Assembly: GCA_037349105.1 (NCBI GenBank)
Contig: JAYJMM010000119.1
Span: forward strand, 7,327,001 to 7,391,000
DNA length: 64,000 nt
From: Limnomonas spitsbergensis
Taxonomy: Eukaryota > Chlorophyta > Chlorophyceae > Chlamydomonadales
Direction: 5' to 3'
The position numbers and the translations under genes are program-made. The notes below the pieces were generated by a model. It did not search any database, was not told the DNA's origin, and saw only the letters and a list, made by a program, of their open reading frames with translations. Below, one piece after another: positions 31,560 through 41,716 of the stretch. Every line of letters begins with the position of its first letter. Position 1 is the stretch's first letter.

Positions 31560-32460
31560 CTCATTTTCCAGCAAAGCATACTCTGCAATGCTGGGTTACA
31601 CAACACGTCATACGTAGCATGCTTTCGACCTCGATGATTTTGAAATCTGATGGTACTGCCCGCTGAGTGCTGACGTCACTCGGGCATCGAATGGTGGTAT
31701 GAAATAAAGCATGGATATGCAGACATTTAAAATTTGAATTATGAACTGTGTCAGGGTAGCGTTGGGCGGCCGGCCTCACATCTTGTAAAGTCAATGACGT
31801 TATATCTATCGGCCTGCTCAAAAACGCTCGGCCTCTCGGGACGCCCAAGTCCCAACTGTCTCGTTGGGAGGAAGAAGGAAAGGAACTCGAGGCACGAGGA
31901 AAGACAGAGAGGAGCACATAGGTCAAAGAAATATATCCTCTCCAGCAAGTGGAAAGGCGGACCGTCCCTGACGAGCCTAGCCCTCTGCAAAAGACTGCAA
32001 AGAGGAGAGAGCAAGACAGGGATAAAAAGGGAAAGAGCCAGTCCCCAAGGAGGCAAAAGAATGACAACAAAGTAGCTCACAACAAAGTCGACCACGTCCT
32101 CAACACAAGCTAGAGCCTCCCTCTCATGCCTGCCCTGGTAAAACTGCTGAAAGTCCGTGGCGCCCTCTGAGGGGCCTGCCCAACCTCTTGCCCTCAGCCT
32201 TTCCTTCATACTAGGGGTTACTAAGGGCACTGAAAGCACACATGCAGCGCATGCTCGCCGTGTCCCTCAGTCCAGCACTGCTGCTCATCGCTACTCCATT
32301 GTCAGCTGTGCTGACTGTTTCGAGTCGCAGCCGTAAGTTAAGTTGACCCATCAAAAGCCACTGTTCACATGCGCTGAACCTCCTGCATGCGCTGCACGTG
32401 TGCATATTGAGGGCACTGACAATCCCACCACATTCCAATTTGACTTGCACTCAGCGTGGC
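31560..32460 (-). mobile_element. 3' end of a LINE-like element (zf-RVT remnant plus 3' UTR)
   Basis: Minus-strand order: [23 protein letters not shown] zinc motif (about 32290-32230, with indels), [20 protein letters not shown] and an FVVSYFVV segment (to about 32070), as in the tail of non-LTR retrotransposon ORF2. A pyrimidine-rich 3' UTR follows, ending in CCAACGAGACAGTTGGG and the GAGGCCGGCCGCCCAAC block near 31763. It is 5'-truncated and broken. It supplies the anchor for recognising the other short tails in the window (1-310, 1304, 20440, 29652, 41950, 43988, 59195, 61505). Confidence 0.6.
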
Positions 32461-32730
32461 AAGCGTACCAAGGCAAACAGTTATGCTACCAGGAGGAACA
32501 GAAGCTGGGGCCAGAGTGCCCGCAAAGTCCAGTCGGAAGAATGGGAAGATTCAATCTTATCAGCCTTGTGGGAATAATTTCACAACTGCAGCCAATACAC
32601 AGACAATGATGTGGCTGGTTTGCTGGTGCTGGTTCAGACAGGGCAAGGTTGCTAAAACAAAAGACATTGTTTAATTCCTCATGGATCTGAAGCCAGGACA
32701 TATTTTTTGACGCCTACTTCAATTCCTGCA

Positions 32731-33350
32731 TGTCACAGTATATTACCGTATACGTGACAGAACCGTTTAGACCGCAGTTAGCGGCCGCGGAGCCTCCGCA
32801 GCTTATCTGCGGAGTCTCCGGATTTGAACTGAGATCCAGAATCCCGCTTAAGTTTGAAGTGTAGCAGATTTCCCGTACTCAGTAAATAGGGCTTGCCGGG
32901 ACCTTTGAATCCCGGCTTGCACGCTTGACACTTACTTCGTTCCTTTTAAGTGGACAGGCCTCTAATTGTAATCAGCAACGGCTATCATCCCAAGATATAC
33001 CCTGTGAATACCAATAACGCCAGTACCACGAAGGCACGAAGACGATCAAGCCTGGTTCAGCCTCAGAGCCGACATAGCAACCTAGTTATCCTCATCTAGA
33101 TGCCCAGCCCGACCTGGGACACCGCCCGCAGTCTACGGCTACGACATCCCCCGCTTCACGCGGTGAGTGACTCAGCGACCCAACAGATCAGCTGTCTGAA
33201 GGGCAGCTCCGTGTCTGTCATCTAGAAGTTCCAGCCACAGCTTAACGCGCTGCGCATCCGCGGCCAGTGTGTAGTCACTGAGTCCGCCCGTAGGCGTCCG
33301 CCACTAAGTGGGGAAGAAGTCCGCCACGGACCTGAAGCAAACCTCTCGTG
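32731..33350 (+). repeat. A1 split direct repeat
   Basis: Left copy of the 620-base A repeat. It opens with TGTCAC, then a 17-base spacer, then GTGACA, an inverted pair that looks like arms of a recombination site. It also has two GC-rich hairpins (CCTCCGCAG/CTGCGGAG near 32790-32815, and GCCGGGA/TCCCGGC near 32895-32915). A promoter is expected here but cannot be located. Confidence 0.85.
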
Positions 33351-33376
33351 TCCACTTAAAAGGAACGAAGTAGTGG
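32929..33376. repeat. inverted repeat linking A1 to the element body
   Basis: The A1 segment 32929-32955 (CACTTACTTCGTTCCTTTTA...) is present in reverse complement at about 33350-33375 (GTCCACTTAAAAGGAACGAA...), exactly at the A1/body boundary. The arms are about 26 bases and could form a long-range hairpin in RNA or DNA. The equivalent second arm is absent after A2, where B2 begins instead. Confidence 0.85.
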
Positions 33377-33770
33377 ATCTTGCCTTATCAGCCTGACCCA
33401 ACGAATCCTGCTAAAGGTGTATGTGCTGTGGAGCTTGGAATTTCTTTTTGAGACAGCGGATCTGCCTTGGACAGCTAGAAATCACTGAGCAGAGGATTTC
33501 TCATAGATATTCCAAGCCAATCCCTGCTTGCGCTGGGCGTGGCAACCCAGAAGCAGACGTAGCTTGAAGATCAGGCTGTGGAGTTATAAACCCAGCTGAT
33601 AGTGCCTGTGCACCTGGACTTGCCTTTGTGGTGGAGTGCAAATTCCCAAGTGTTGACAGAAGTGGATCTAAGGATCAGTGATCAATGGATTGCTGAGGCT
33701 GAGATTTCAGTGGCCCAGAACTGTGTGAACTGTGTGAACTGAAAGGCAGGGCCTGGACTCAGAGCAGCAG

Positions 33771-36700
33771 ATGGCGCTTGAGGGAGAAGCGACGCGTATT
33801 TCTCGCGGGCTAGCAGGGATCGAGGATCCCGCAGCTTTGGGGTGCAAGGTGCCCAGTGCAGATCAAGCTTGGCCCGTTGAGGTGTCGCAGACCAGTGGCG
33901 CAAGTCGGGACAGTGGTCCAGAAGGCGCACCAGAGCAGGACTTGCCCAGTGGGGCAGGAGCCGCGCAACGAGTCAAGAACAAGCCCGATCACGGTGATCA
34001 AGGGGCAGGCACCTCGGCAGCCCCAGAGGGGGCAGCAGAGTGCGGGAGAGCAAGAGACCTAGGCAGTGGGCCAGAATACGCGACGCAGAAGAGGCTAATG
34101 AGAGTGGCAAGTGCTGCGCAGTGCGTTAAAAAGGAGAACGGGACGATGCCCCGTGGTGGAAGTCAGGTGATCAGGAAACCTGCAGATCTGCAGGCGGTGG
34201 GTGGAGCAAAAGCCGCCACTGCGGAATGGCCCCCAGTAAAAAGGAAGGAGGATCTGACTCAGCCAATAGGGTGGAACAGGCTAGGGCAGTGGGCCACTGG
34301 AGTGTGGAAAAGTGTGTGTGACGCAGAGCAGGCGGGGTTAAGCAGTCTGGCTGTGCCCCAGCAGCGCGCACCCTTGGAGGCATTGACCAGGTGTATGGAG
34401 CAGCCAGGTAATCAGGTGTCCCCCAACGGCTGGTCCATGTTTGATATCCTCAGCAGTGACAGTGAGCCAAGTCCCAGGCACCTGATCAACTGTATTACGG
34501 CAGAGAGTGCCGGCCCACCCAGGCAGGATAGCCTGGTAGCTAGCGAGCAGCTGCACCTGATCAACTGTATTACGGCAGAGAGTGCCGGCCCACCCAGGCA
34601 GGATAGCCTGGTAGCTAGCGAGCAGCTGCACCTGATCAACTGTATTACGGCAGAGAGTGCCGGCCCACCCAGGCAGGATAGCCTGGTAGCTAGCGAGCAG
34701 CTGCACCTGATCAACTGTATTACGGCAGAGAGTGCCGGCCCACCCAGGCAGGATAGCCCGGTAGCTAGCGAGCAGCTGCACCTGATCAACTGTGTTCCAA
34801 TAGGGAATGCTTTTTCACCCAAACCAGTGACCGGTGGCTGCGAGCCAAGCCAACTGCAGGTGCAGGCGTCACGGCTGGGTTTGCAGATGGAGGCAGTTCC
34901 TGTGACACCTGTCGGGATCGGTGGCTGTGAGCCAGACCAACTGCAGGTGCAGGCGTCAAGGCTGTGTTTGCAGAGAAAGGCAGTTCCTGTGACACCTGTC
35001 GGGATCGGTGGCTGTGAGCCAGACCAACTGCAGGTGCAGGCGTCACAACTGGGTTTGCAGAGAGAGGCGGTTCCTGTGACACCTGTAGGGATCGGTGGCT
35101 CCGAGCCAAGCCAACTGCAGGTGCAGGCGTCACGGCTGTGCTTGCAGAGAAAGGCAGTTCCTGTGACACCTGTAGGGATCGGTGGCTGTGAGCCAGACCA
35201 ACTGCAGGTGCAGGCGTCACGGCTGTGTTTGCAGATGGAGGCAGTTCCTGTGACACCTGTCGGGATCGGTGGCTGTGAGCCAGACCAACTGCAGGTGCAG
35301 GCGTCAAGGCTGGGTTTGCAGAGAGAGGCGGTTCCTGTGACACCTGTAGGGATCGGTGGCTGCGAGCCATGCCAACTGCAGGTGCAGGCGTCACGGCTGG
35401 GTTTGCAGAGAGAGGCAGTTCCTGTGACACCTGTAGGGATCGGTGGCTGTGAGCCAGGTCAACTGCAGGTGCATGCGTCACGGCTGTGTTTGCCGAGGGA
35501 GGCAGCCCATGTGACACCTGTGGCGGCCGCTGGCTGTGAGCCAGGCCAACTGCAGGTGCATGCATCACGGCTGTGTTTGCAGAGAGAGGCAGTTCCTGTG
35601 ACACCTGTGGTGACCGATGGCCACGAGCCGTGCCAACTGCAGGTGCAGGCGTCACGGCTGTGTTTTCAGATGGAGGACGTTCCTGTGACACCTGTGGTGG
35701 CCTGTGGCTGTGAGCCAGGCCAACTGCAGTTGCAGGCGTCACGACGGTGCTTGCAGAGGGAGGCAATTCATGTGACACCTGTAGGGATCGGTGGCTGTGA
35801 GCCAGGCCAACTGCAGGTGCAGGCGTCACGTTTGTGTTTGTCGAGGGAGGCAGCCCATGTGACACCTGTGGTGGCCGGCGGCTGCGAGCCGGACCAACTG
35901 CATCCGTGGGAGCAGAAGCTGAACCAACAGGTGGCTGAGGGACCAGTTGGACCAAGTGAGGTTGAGGACCACGAGCACAGGCAGGCGCCGGTGCTGGTGC
36001 AGATGCACCAGCCAGAAGAGGATGGGCCTGTCACACCACCAGTGGCAGCAGCTCCAGGAGGGGTCCAGGTGCCAATATCAGAACGAGGGGCGGCCCAGCA
36101 GGCCAGCAAACAGCTGGAGGCAGCAGAGAATCCTGAGGGGTCAGAGGAGCAGGGGATCTCCATACCCATGCTGAGGGAAAAGGTGAACTGGTACCAGCAG
36201 AAGCTCAAAGGAATGGCCAGGCAGCTGTGGATGGCCAGGCAGCCAGGGATTGCCTGGCAGATGAGAATGACCAGGCAGCTGAGGATGATGAAGCGTCGCT
36301 TGGCAAAGAAACTGCAGACGCTGTTGCCACAAGACAGGGCAGCTGACAGTGACGTGGATGAAGCTAGGAGCAGCAGGTCTCCGGTGCCAGCACCCGTGAA
36401 CAACAGCAGCAGCAGGAATGTGTGCCTGGTAGCATTCCCTGCTGCGGTGCCTGCAGATGTGGAGCTGGCCAGGCTCTGGGAGGATTGCGCAACAGGTGAC
36501 CGTCAGCAGCAGATGGACACCCGCAATGCCATGCGTCAGGCCATGAGGTATTACCCCGGAAGAGTATGCATGTTCTGCGGGTTCGAGTGCGAGCACAGCG
36601 ACAGTGCATGTGAGCACCTCATGGATGCCAACATCCAGAGGGGGCTGGAGCCGGGTGAGGATCCGGCTGAGGCCAGTGATGCAGAGATCAAGCGCGAGGG

Positions 36701-39431
36701 AGCTGAGATCAAGCCTGCTGTGACCAGGCAGGCCCCGCAGAGCAGCAAAGAACCACAGGAAAAGTCAGCTGTACCGGTGGGAAAGCCGTGGGCTGACCTA
36801 ATATCTGAGGAAGAGCTGCCTGATCCGATACAAGAAGAGAAGGGGCGGCAGCCAGTGACAGGGCTGCGCCCAAGGCAGCCAATGCGACCACGCAGGGTGC
36901 CGGTTCAAAGAGGGGCAGGATCCACAGTTTACGGGACGCCGCTGTCCAAGTTTACGCCCAGTGTGGGCAGACCTGTGCAGACACCCAAGGAGGGATCTAG
37001 CAGCCAGATGCGAGCAGGCGGCAGCCACAAGGAAATCCTGCGCGGATTTTATCAAGGTACAGCACAGGCGCAGGATACCAGACCTAGAGAGCCAGAGCGC
37101 TCCGGGACTGGGGGAGTAGTGTGCGGCAATGAGGAGTCAGAAGGACCGATCGGTTGGGCAGGAATTTTGCAGTGGGCAACAGACCTGTGGAAGCAAGTTT
37201 GCTCCAGGACGTTCTTGCATTTCCAGGACCAGGTCACAGCCATTGAGGAGTTCAAGGCCCATCATCTGAGGGGATGGGCAACAAAGGCCATGCTGGGTAT
37301 CCCCCACACAGGGCAGGACAGGGCGACGCTGTTAAGCGCCCTTGGACAGGTATCCAAGGGAAGGGCTGGACGCGAAGCAGCCCTGGCTGTTAAGGCCTTC
37401 GCAGATGAGTGGTGCAATGAGGTAACAGGAAATCAGGTGGAACCGGGATCCGAGCCAGAAGATGAGGAGGACCAGGCATGGGAAGGATTTGAAACAGCGG
37501 GGCAGCGGCCTGAGGAGCTCAGGGAAGTCCAAAGGTGGCAGCAGCAAGCAAGAACCGCGCCAACCCTCAGATCTGAGGTTTTTGAGGTCAGCAGCGAGCC
37601 AAGCCTCAGGGGGCGGCCAAGGGGCAGGGAAGAGCCCAGGGCCAGTAGCCCAGCCGCCAGCGAAAGGGCGGAGTTGACTAGCCGATCGCTGGCCAGGATG
37701 GCTGAGCAAGGCGTAGCAACGCGCAGAGCAAACAGGCAAGAGTCTTATGCACTCCTGCGCATAATCGAGGACAAAGAGAACACATGCCAGGAAACCCAGG
37801 TGGATTACATCGAGGAGTTCCTGAGGAAAAGGCAAGAGGGCGCAGCAAGAGGAACACAACAGGACGAGCCTGCAGGCAGTGTACGCAGCAGTGGACCAAG
37901 AAGGCAGGAAACCAGAGGGGAAACGCAATCTGATGCCTACGTCAGGAATTACACAGGAGGGAAACAGCCAAACTGGCAGAGCCAGGAGCCACCCAGGGGG
38001 CCGGCAGAATACGGCAGGAGGACACAGCCAGGCGAGCCAAACCAGAAGCTGCCCAGGGGGCAGGCAGAATCCGGCAGAGGATCACAGCCTCGGGAATCTG
38101 GCCCAGAGGAGAGAAAAAGCAGAGATGAGGCTGATCAGCCGCCACCCGAGAGGAGCAGAGGCTCCGCGAGCGGGGCCGGCAGACAGTCGTCCGGGGGCGG
38201 ACAAGCCCAGGATGGGGCTGGCCGCAGAAACAGCCAGTACCAGCGCAGTCGCAGCCCATCAGGGGGCGACAGTAGCGGATCTGGATCAGACTCCAGTTTA
38301 GACGAGTCGGGGTCCGGTGGAGCGGACAGGCGCGGGCCAAGGGCCAGGCGGGAGTCCAGCGACCAGGAAATGAAGAGGCTCGATAGGGAGCAGGCAAGGG
38401 TGAATATGCAGCTGCTGCAGCAGATGGTCCTGCAGCTGGCAGGGGTGGCCAAATATACCAAAATCCCAGCTATCCAAGGCAACGTGCCGGTGTTGGATAT
38501 GTCACACCCGGGCGCGGTTGCAGTCAAGAAATATTGCCAAGCGTGTGGCTATTGGGGATCACACAACAGACTGGCGCTGTCGGATGAACCACCGGCGCTG
38601 GCCGTGGTGGCAGGGGAAATTGTTGGATCCTGCCAGTCACCCTCGGCCATGGCCATGCTCGTGCGATCCCTGGCCAGGTTGTGGAACAACAAGCCTGCCA
38701 GTGTGGGGCCGTTGATGGTGGCCATCAGGGCAGCGCCCCATGCAGGGGACAGGGCCACCAAGGAGGTGGAAAGGATCAGGGGGCAGTGGGCCGCTCCAGC
38801 AGAGGAGCAGTGCTGTGCGGTTTCCCTGCTTACCCTGTGGATCAGGGTGGTAAAGGAGGAGGTGGGGAAGCCGACCTCGGATGAGAGATCCGCGATCACC
38901 AACCTCAAGCTGGGAGTCAAAACAACCTTGGATCCAGAGGTCAAGCCAGAGGAGACAGTGGAGGCGTTTGCGCACAGAGTACTGTCCACAGCAGAGCTGC
39001 TGCAGATCTCGAGGGATGCAGTGGACTACTTTGGCAGAAGGCACTCGGTCTCGCACATGTTCTATGAGGGGCTGCCAGTGGCCACCAGGGTCAAGCTGAG
39101 CAAGTTCGTGATCACTGTGCCAGGGTACTTGTGCATGACCGATGAGGAGCAGATCACTGTGCTGACGCAGCAGGTGGTGCTGTGGGAGAAGTTCGCCCTG
39201 GAAATGGGGGACCTGATGGTCACAGATCACAGGCCTACGGCAGAAGAGGAGAATGAGATGGAAGAGGCAGAAGAGGAGAATGAGATGGAAGAGGAGGAAG
39301 AGGCGGATGAGGAGGAGGAGGCGCGAGAGGCTTCTTGGAGGGAGAGACTTTTTGGAGAAAGATATTCCTTGGATAAAGAGAAGCCAATGTCACCCAGCGA
39401 GCGGTCCATAGATGGGCCAAGGTGGCGCTAG
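33771..39431 (+). CDS. Gag-like protein of the Ngaro-type element, 1886 residues
   Basis: Single open frame between the split repeats. Visible parts: residues about 164-182 IGWNRLGQWATGVWKSVC; 237-340, four 25-residue copies opening HLINCITAESAGPPRQDSL; 355-705, twelve 29-residue copies of the form GGCEPDQLQVQASRLCLQ..AVPVTPVGI; about 925-950, a Cys/His cluster VCMFCGFECEHSDSACEH, possibly a zinc-binding nucleocapsid-type motif; about 1127, a second IGWAGILQWATDLWKQVC motif echoing the first; 1400-1550, an Arg/Ser/Gly-rich, probably disordered region; 1557-1815, a helical segment (VTVLTQQVVLWEKF-like end) that resembles retrotransposon capsid domains by order and composition only; and a Glu-rich tail to the stop. 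No protease, RT or recombinase. ATG at 33771 is the first in frame after in-frame stops. The Gag assignment is an inference from position and composition. Confidence 0.7.
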   Translation: MALEGEATRISRGLAGIEDPAALGCKVPSADQAWPVEVSQTSGASRDSGPEGAPEQDLPSGAGAAQRVKNKPDHGDQGAGTSAAPEGAAECGRARDLGSGPEYATQKRLMRVASAAQCVKKENGTMPRGGSQVIRKPADLQAVGGAKAATAEWPPVKRKEDLTQPIGWNRLGQWATGVWKSVCDAEQAGLSSLAVPQQRAPLEALTRCMEQPGNQVSPNGWSMFDILSSDSEPSPRHLINCITAESAGPPRQDSLVASEQLHLINCITAESAGPPRQDSLVASEQLHLINCITAESAGPPRQDSLVASEQLHLINCITAESAGPPRQDSPVASEQLHLINCVPIGNAFSPKPVTGGCEPSQLQVQASRLGLQMEAVPVTPVGIGGCEPDQLQVQASRLCLQRKAVPVTPVGIGGCEPDQLQVQASQLGLQREAVPVTPVGIGGSEPSQLQVQASRLCLQRKAVPVTPVGIGGCEPDQLQVQASRLCLQMEAVPVTPVGIGGCEPDQLQVQASRLGLQREAVPVTPVGIGGCEPCQLQVQASRLGLQREAVPVTPVGIGGCEPGQLQVHASRLCLPREAAHVTPVAAAGCEPGQLQVHASRLCLQREAVPVTPVVTDGHEPCQLQVQASRLCFQMEDVPVTPVVACGCEPGQLQLQASRRCLQREAIHVTPVGIGGCEPGQLQVQASRLCLSREAAHVTPVVAGGCEPDQLHPWEQKLNQQVAEGPVGPSEVEDHEHRQAPVLVQMHQPEEDGPVTPPVAAAPGGVQVPISERGAAQQASKQLEAAENPEGSEEQGISIPMLREKVNWYQQKLKGMARQLWMARQPGIAWQMRMTRQLRMMKRRLAKKLQTLLPQDRAADSDVDEARSSRSPVPAPVNNSSSRNVCLVAFPAAVPADVELARLWEDCATGDRQQQMDTRNAMRQAMRYYPGRVCMFCGFECEHSDSACEHLMDANIQRGLEPGEDPAEASDAEIKREGAEIKPAVTRQAPQSSKEPQEKSAVPVGKPWADLISEEELPDPIQEEKGRQPVTGLRPRQPMRPRRVPVQRGAGSTVYGTPLSKFTPSVGRPVQTPKEGSSSQMRAGGSHKEILRGFYQGTAQAQDTRPREPERSGTGGVVCGNEESEGPIGWAGILQWATDLWKQVCSRTFLHFQDQVTAIEEFKAHHLRGWATKAMLGIPHTGQDRATLLSALGQVSKGRAGREAALAVKAFADEWCNEVTGNQVEPGSEPEDEEDQAWEGFETAGQRPEELREVQRWQQQARTAPTLRSEVFEVSSEPSLRGRPRGREEPRASSPAASERAELTSRSLARMAEQGVATRRANRQESYALLRIIEDKENTCQETQVDYIEEFLRKRQEGAARGTQQDEPAGSVRSSGPRRQETRGETQSDAYVRNYTGGKQPNWQSQEPPRGPAEYGRRTQPGEPNQKLPRGQAESGRGSQPRESGPEERKSRDEADQPPPERSRGSASGAGRQSSGGGQAQDGAGRRNSQYQRSRSPSGGDSSGSGSDSSLDESGSGGADRRGPRARRESSDQEMKRLDREQARVNMQLLQQMVLQLAGVAKYTKIPAIQGNVPVLDMSHPGAVAVKKYCQACGYWGSHNRLALSDEPPALAVVAGEIVGSCQSPSAMAMLVRSLARLWNNKPASVGPLMVAIRAAPHAGDRATKEVERIRGQWAAPAEEQCCAVSLLTLWIRVVKEEVGKPTSDERSAITNLKLGVKTTLDPEVKPEETVEAFAHRVLSTAELLQISRDAVDYFGRRHSVSHMFYEGLPVATRVKLSKFVITVPGYLCMTDEEQITVLTQQVVLWEKFALEMGDLMVTDHRPTAEEENEMEEAEEENEMEEEEEADEEEEAREASWRERLFGERYSLDKEKPMSPSERSIDGPRWR

Positions 39432-40620
39432 GCTTCCAACAAAGAGGAGGAGTCAGCCCTTGCGGAGCTTACCGAGACCTGAGGCCGAGCCCAGAGCGGC
39501 AAGGCCGCTGAGCACGTGACGTTACCCACGCCGTAACTGGCAAGGAGCGGGCAGGCGCCTACAGAGCAGAAAATGCAGACGCAGAGCGGCTTGTCCTAAG
39601 TACCCGGCAGGCAGTGGGCCGGCAGCCAGCGGACCGAAGACGGAAGATGCAGGATTGGAGTTAAAGCTATCGCAGCAACATAGTGAAAATTTGTTTCTCA
39701 AACACCGTAGCAGCAAGGCTACGGTTGTACATATGTTATGAAGATGATGAGCGAGGAGAATTAGTCAACTCGGGCGATGATAACACAGCAGGGGGCGGAT
39801 CACGCTGCTACGGCGCACATTTCCTGTGGCCATTGAAGACCAGGCGGCTATGGCGCAGTGGGGCGAGAGCAGTGGTTGTTCTTAGCTTGACCTGATAACT
39901 TTGAAAATTTCTCTGTTTGCTAGCCAGTAGTGGGCTGAGCAGCCTGGATTTGTAGGATTCTGCGCATTGCGCATCAGCTGAGACTCTGTGGATTTTTTCT
40001 TTTGAAGAAGGCCTGAACCAGGCAGATTTGCTGAGACGATTTGAGCTTCTACGTACATATTTTCCAGAAGTTTAAGATTCTGGTTTCTGATGATTTCTGA
40101 TGGTTTCTGATGGTTTCTGATGGTTGCTGAGGGTTTCTGATGGGTTCTGACCCTTTATTGCCTGCAACCAAGCATGACACTGGTGACGGTACCGGATTCT
40201 GTGTGCCCCGATCAGGCCGGAGAGAGGTCAGGGTCCCAGAACCGTGGGTGGACCTAGGGTCCGCCACGGGTTTCAGTGAATTTTTTCTTTGGTGAATTTC
40301 CTTGTGTGGATGTCCTGCAGCACATTTCCTGCAGTGGATTTTCTTCAGGGGATTTTTTTTTACCGACTGGCTGGATTGCAGTCAGATGTTTAGGAGGCTT
40401 CAGTGTTAGGGAACTGACGAGTTCTGGGCGTACAGATTTTGCTTTGAAAATAGCCTGAACCAGGCAGATGCGGAGGACGGCCTGAACCAGGCAGATTTGC
40501 TTTGATATTTTGATCTTCTGGGCGTACAGATTTTTCCAGATTTCTTTCAGTACCGACCCCTTTTTCCGGCTCCCAGCGCATGCCCGATAGGCTTAACGCT
40601 GAGGAGCGGGGGGGCGAGTG
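39432..40620 (+). other. non-coding 3' body of the Ngaro-type element
   Basis: No ORF of note. Contains short direct repeats: GGTTTCTGAT about six times at 40080-40145, and GCCTGAACCAGGCAGAT three times (40010, 40455, 40480). An autonomous Ngaro would have its RT and recombinase genes before B1; their absence here defines the element as non-autonomous. Confidence 0.6.
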
Positions 40621-40857
40621 AAGTAGTAGGGGCGGTACCCACGAGACAGGGACACCCAGACTTACCCCTAGGCAGAGAGACTTCCTGCTAGGGCTGAACC
40701 TTACAGTAGCCAGTTAACAGCTCTTGTCTGAAGTACAAGGAGCCTGTGTGTACGGTGATGTACCGTCTTTGTGAGTAGAGGACGCCTCTCTAAGGCGTCC
40801 TGACCGGAGTTCACGGTATTTACCATAGTATTGCAGTTACTGCTTTATGGTGCGACA
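40621..40857 (+). repeat. B1 split direct repeat
   Basis: First 237-base B copy (AAGTAGTAGGGGCGGTACCC ... GCGACA), identical by eye to B2. Contains a perfect short hairpin GGACGCCT/AGGCGTCC near 40780-40800. Confidence 0.85.
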
Positions 40858-40859
40858 GC

Positions 40860-41479
40860 TGTCACAGTATATTACCGTATACGTGACATAACCGTTTAGA
40901 CCGCAGTTAGCGGCCGCGGAGCCTCCGCAGCTTATCTGCGGAGTCTCCGGATTTGAACTGAGATCCAGAATCCCGCTTAAGTGTGAAGTGTAGCAGATTT
41001 CCCGTACTCAGTAAATAGGGCTTGCCGGGACCTTTGAATCCCGGCTTGCACGCTTGACACTTACTTCGTTCCTTTTAAGTGGACAGGCCTCTAATTGTAA
41101 TCAGCAACGGCTATCATCCCAAGATATACCCTGTGAATACCAATAACGCCAGTACCACGAAGGCACGAAGACGATCAAGCCTGGTTCAGCCTCAGAGCCG
41201 ACATAGCAACCTAGTTATCCTCATCTAGATGCCCAGCCCGACCTGGGACACCGCCCGCAGTCTACGGCTACGACATCCCCCGCTTCACGCGGTGAGTGAC
41301 TCAGCGACCCAACAGATCAGCTGTCTGAAGGGCAGCTCCGTGTCTGTCATCTAGAAGTTCCAGCCACAGCTTAACGCGCTGCGCATCCGCGGCCAGTGTG
41401 TAGTCACTGAGTCCGCCCGTAGGCGTCCGCCACTAAGTGGGGAAGAAGTCCGCCACGGACCTGAAGCAAACCTCTCGTG
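40860..41479 (+). repeat. A2 split direct repeat
   Basis: Second 620-base A copy. Differences from A1 seen: GACATAACC versus GACAGAACC near the start, and TTAAGTGTGAAG versus TTAAGTTTGAAG. Joined to B1 through two bases (GC) that resemble the target junction bases, as expected if the element passes through a circle. Confidence 0.85.
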
Positions 41480-41716
41480 AAGTAGTAGGGGCGGTACCCA
41501 CGAGACAGGGACACCCAGACTTACCCCTAGGCAGAGAGACTTCCTGCTAGGGCTGAACCTTACAGTAGCCAGTTAACAGCTCTTGTCTGAAGTACAAGGA
41601 GCCTGTGTGTACGGTGATGTACCGTCTTTGTGAGTAGAGGACGCCTCTCTAAGGCGTCCTGACCGGAGTTCACGGTATTTACCATAGTATTGCAGTTACT
41701 GCTTTATGGTGCGACA
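41480..41716 (+). repeat. B2 split direct repeat, right end of the element
   Basis: Second B copy, ending GCGACA at 41716 and followed by host sequence TGCAGATC. The left host flank before A1 ends TTCCTGCA, so both junctions carry TGCA, but no longer target duplication is present. Confidence 0.85.

Larger units (their letters stand above)
32731..41716 (+). mobile_element. Ngaro/DIRS-type retrotransposon with split direct repeats, Gag only
   Basis: Structure A1 (32731-33350) - body - B1 (40621-40857) - A2 (40860-41479) - B2 (41480-41716). A1 and A2 are 620 bases and differ by two substitutions I can see; B1 and B2 (237 bases) look identical. The A1-ORF-B1A2B2 order is the hallmark of Ngaro elements, a DIRS-order group that integrates with a tyrosine recombinase and makes no target-site duplication; none is seen here. 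The body carries one long ORF with Gag-like features and no reverse transcriptase, RNase H or recombinase, so movement would need enzymes from a related element. The near-identity of the repeats points to recent insertion. The nearest neighbour on the right is the TYW gene stop codon, 430 bases away. Confidence 0.82.

Noticed and set aside
34786..35955. 389-codon minus-strand ORF with HSHRSLQVSQELP repeats
   Set aside because: Shadow of the 87-base in-frame repeat of the Gag-like ORF on the opposite strand.
32731..41716. Ordinary LTR retrotransposon with 620-base LTRs
   Set aside because: The right side is B1-A2-B2, not a simple copy of the left repeat. B appears only on the right, twice, which is the Ngaro arrangement; no 4-6 base target duplication and no pol genes were found.
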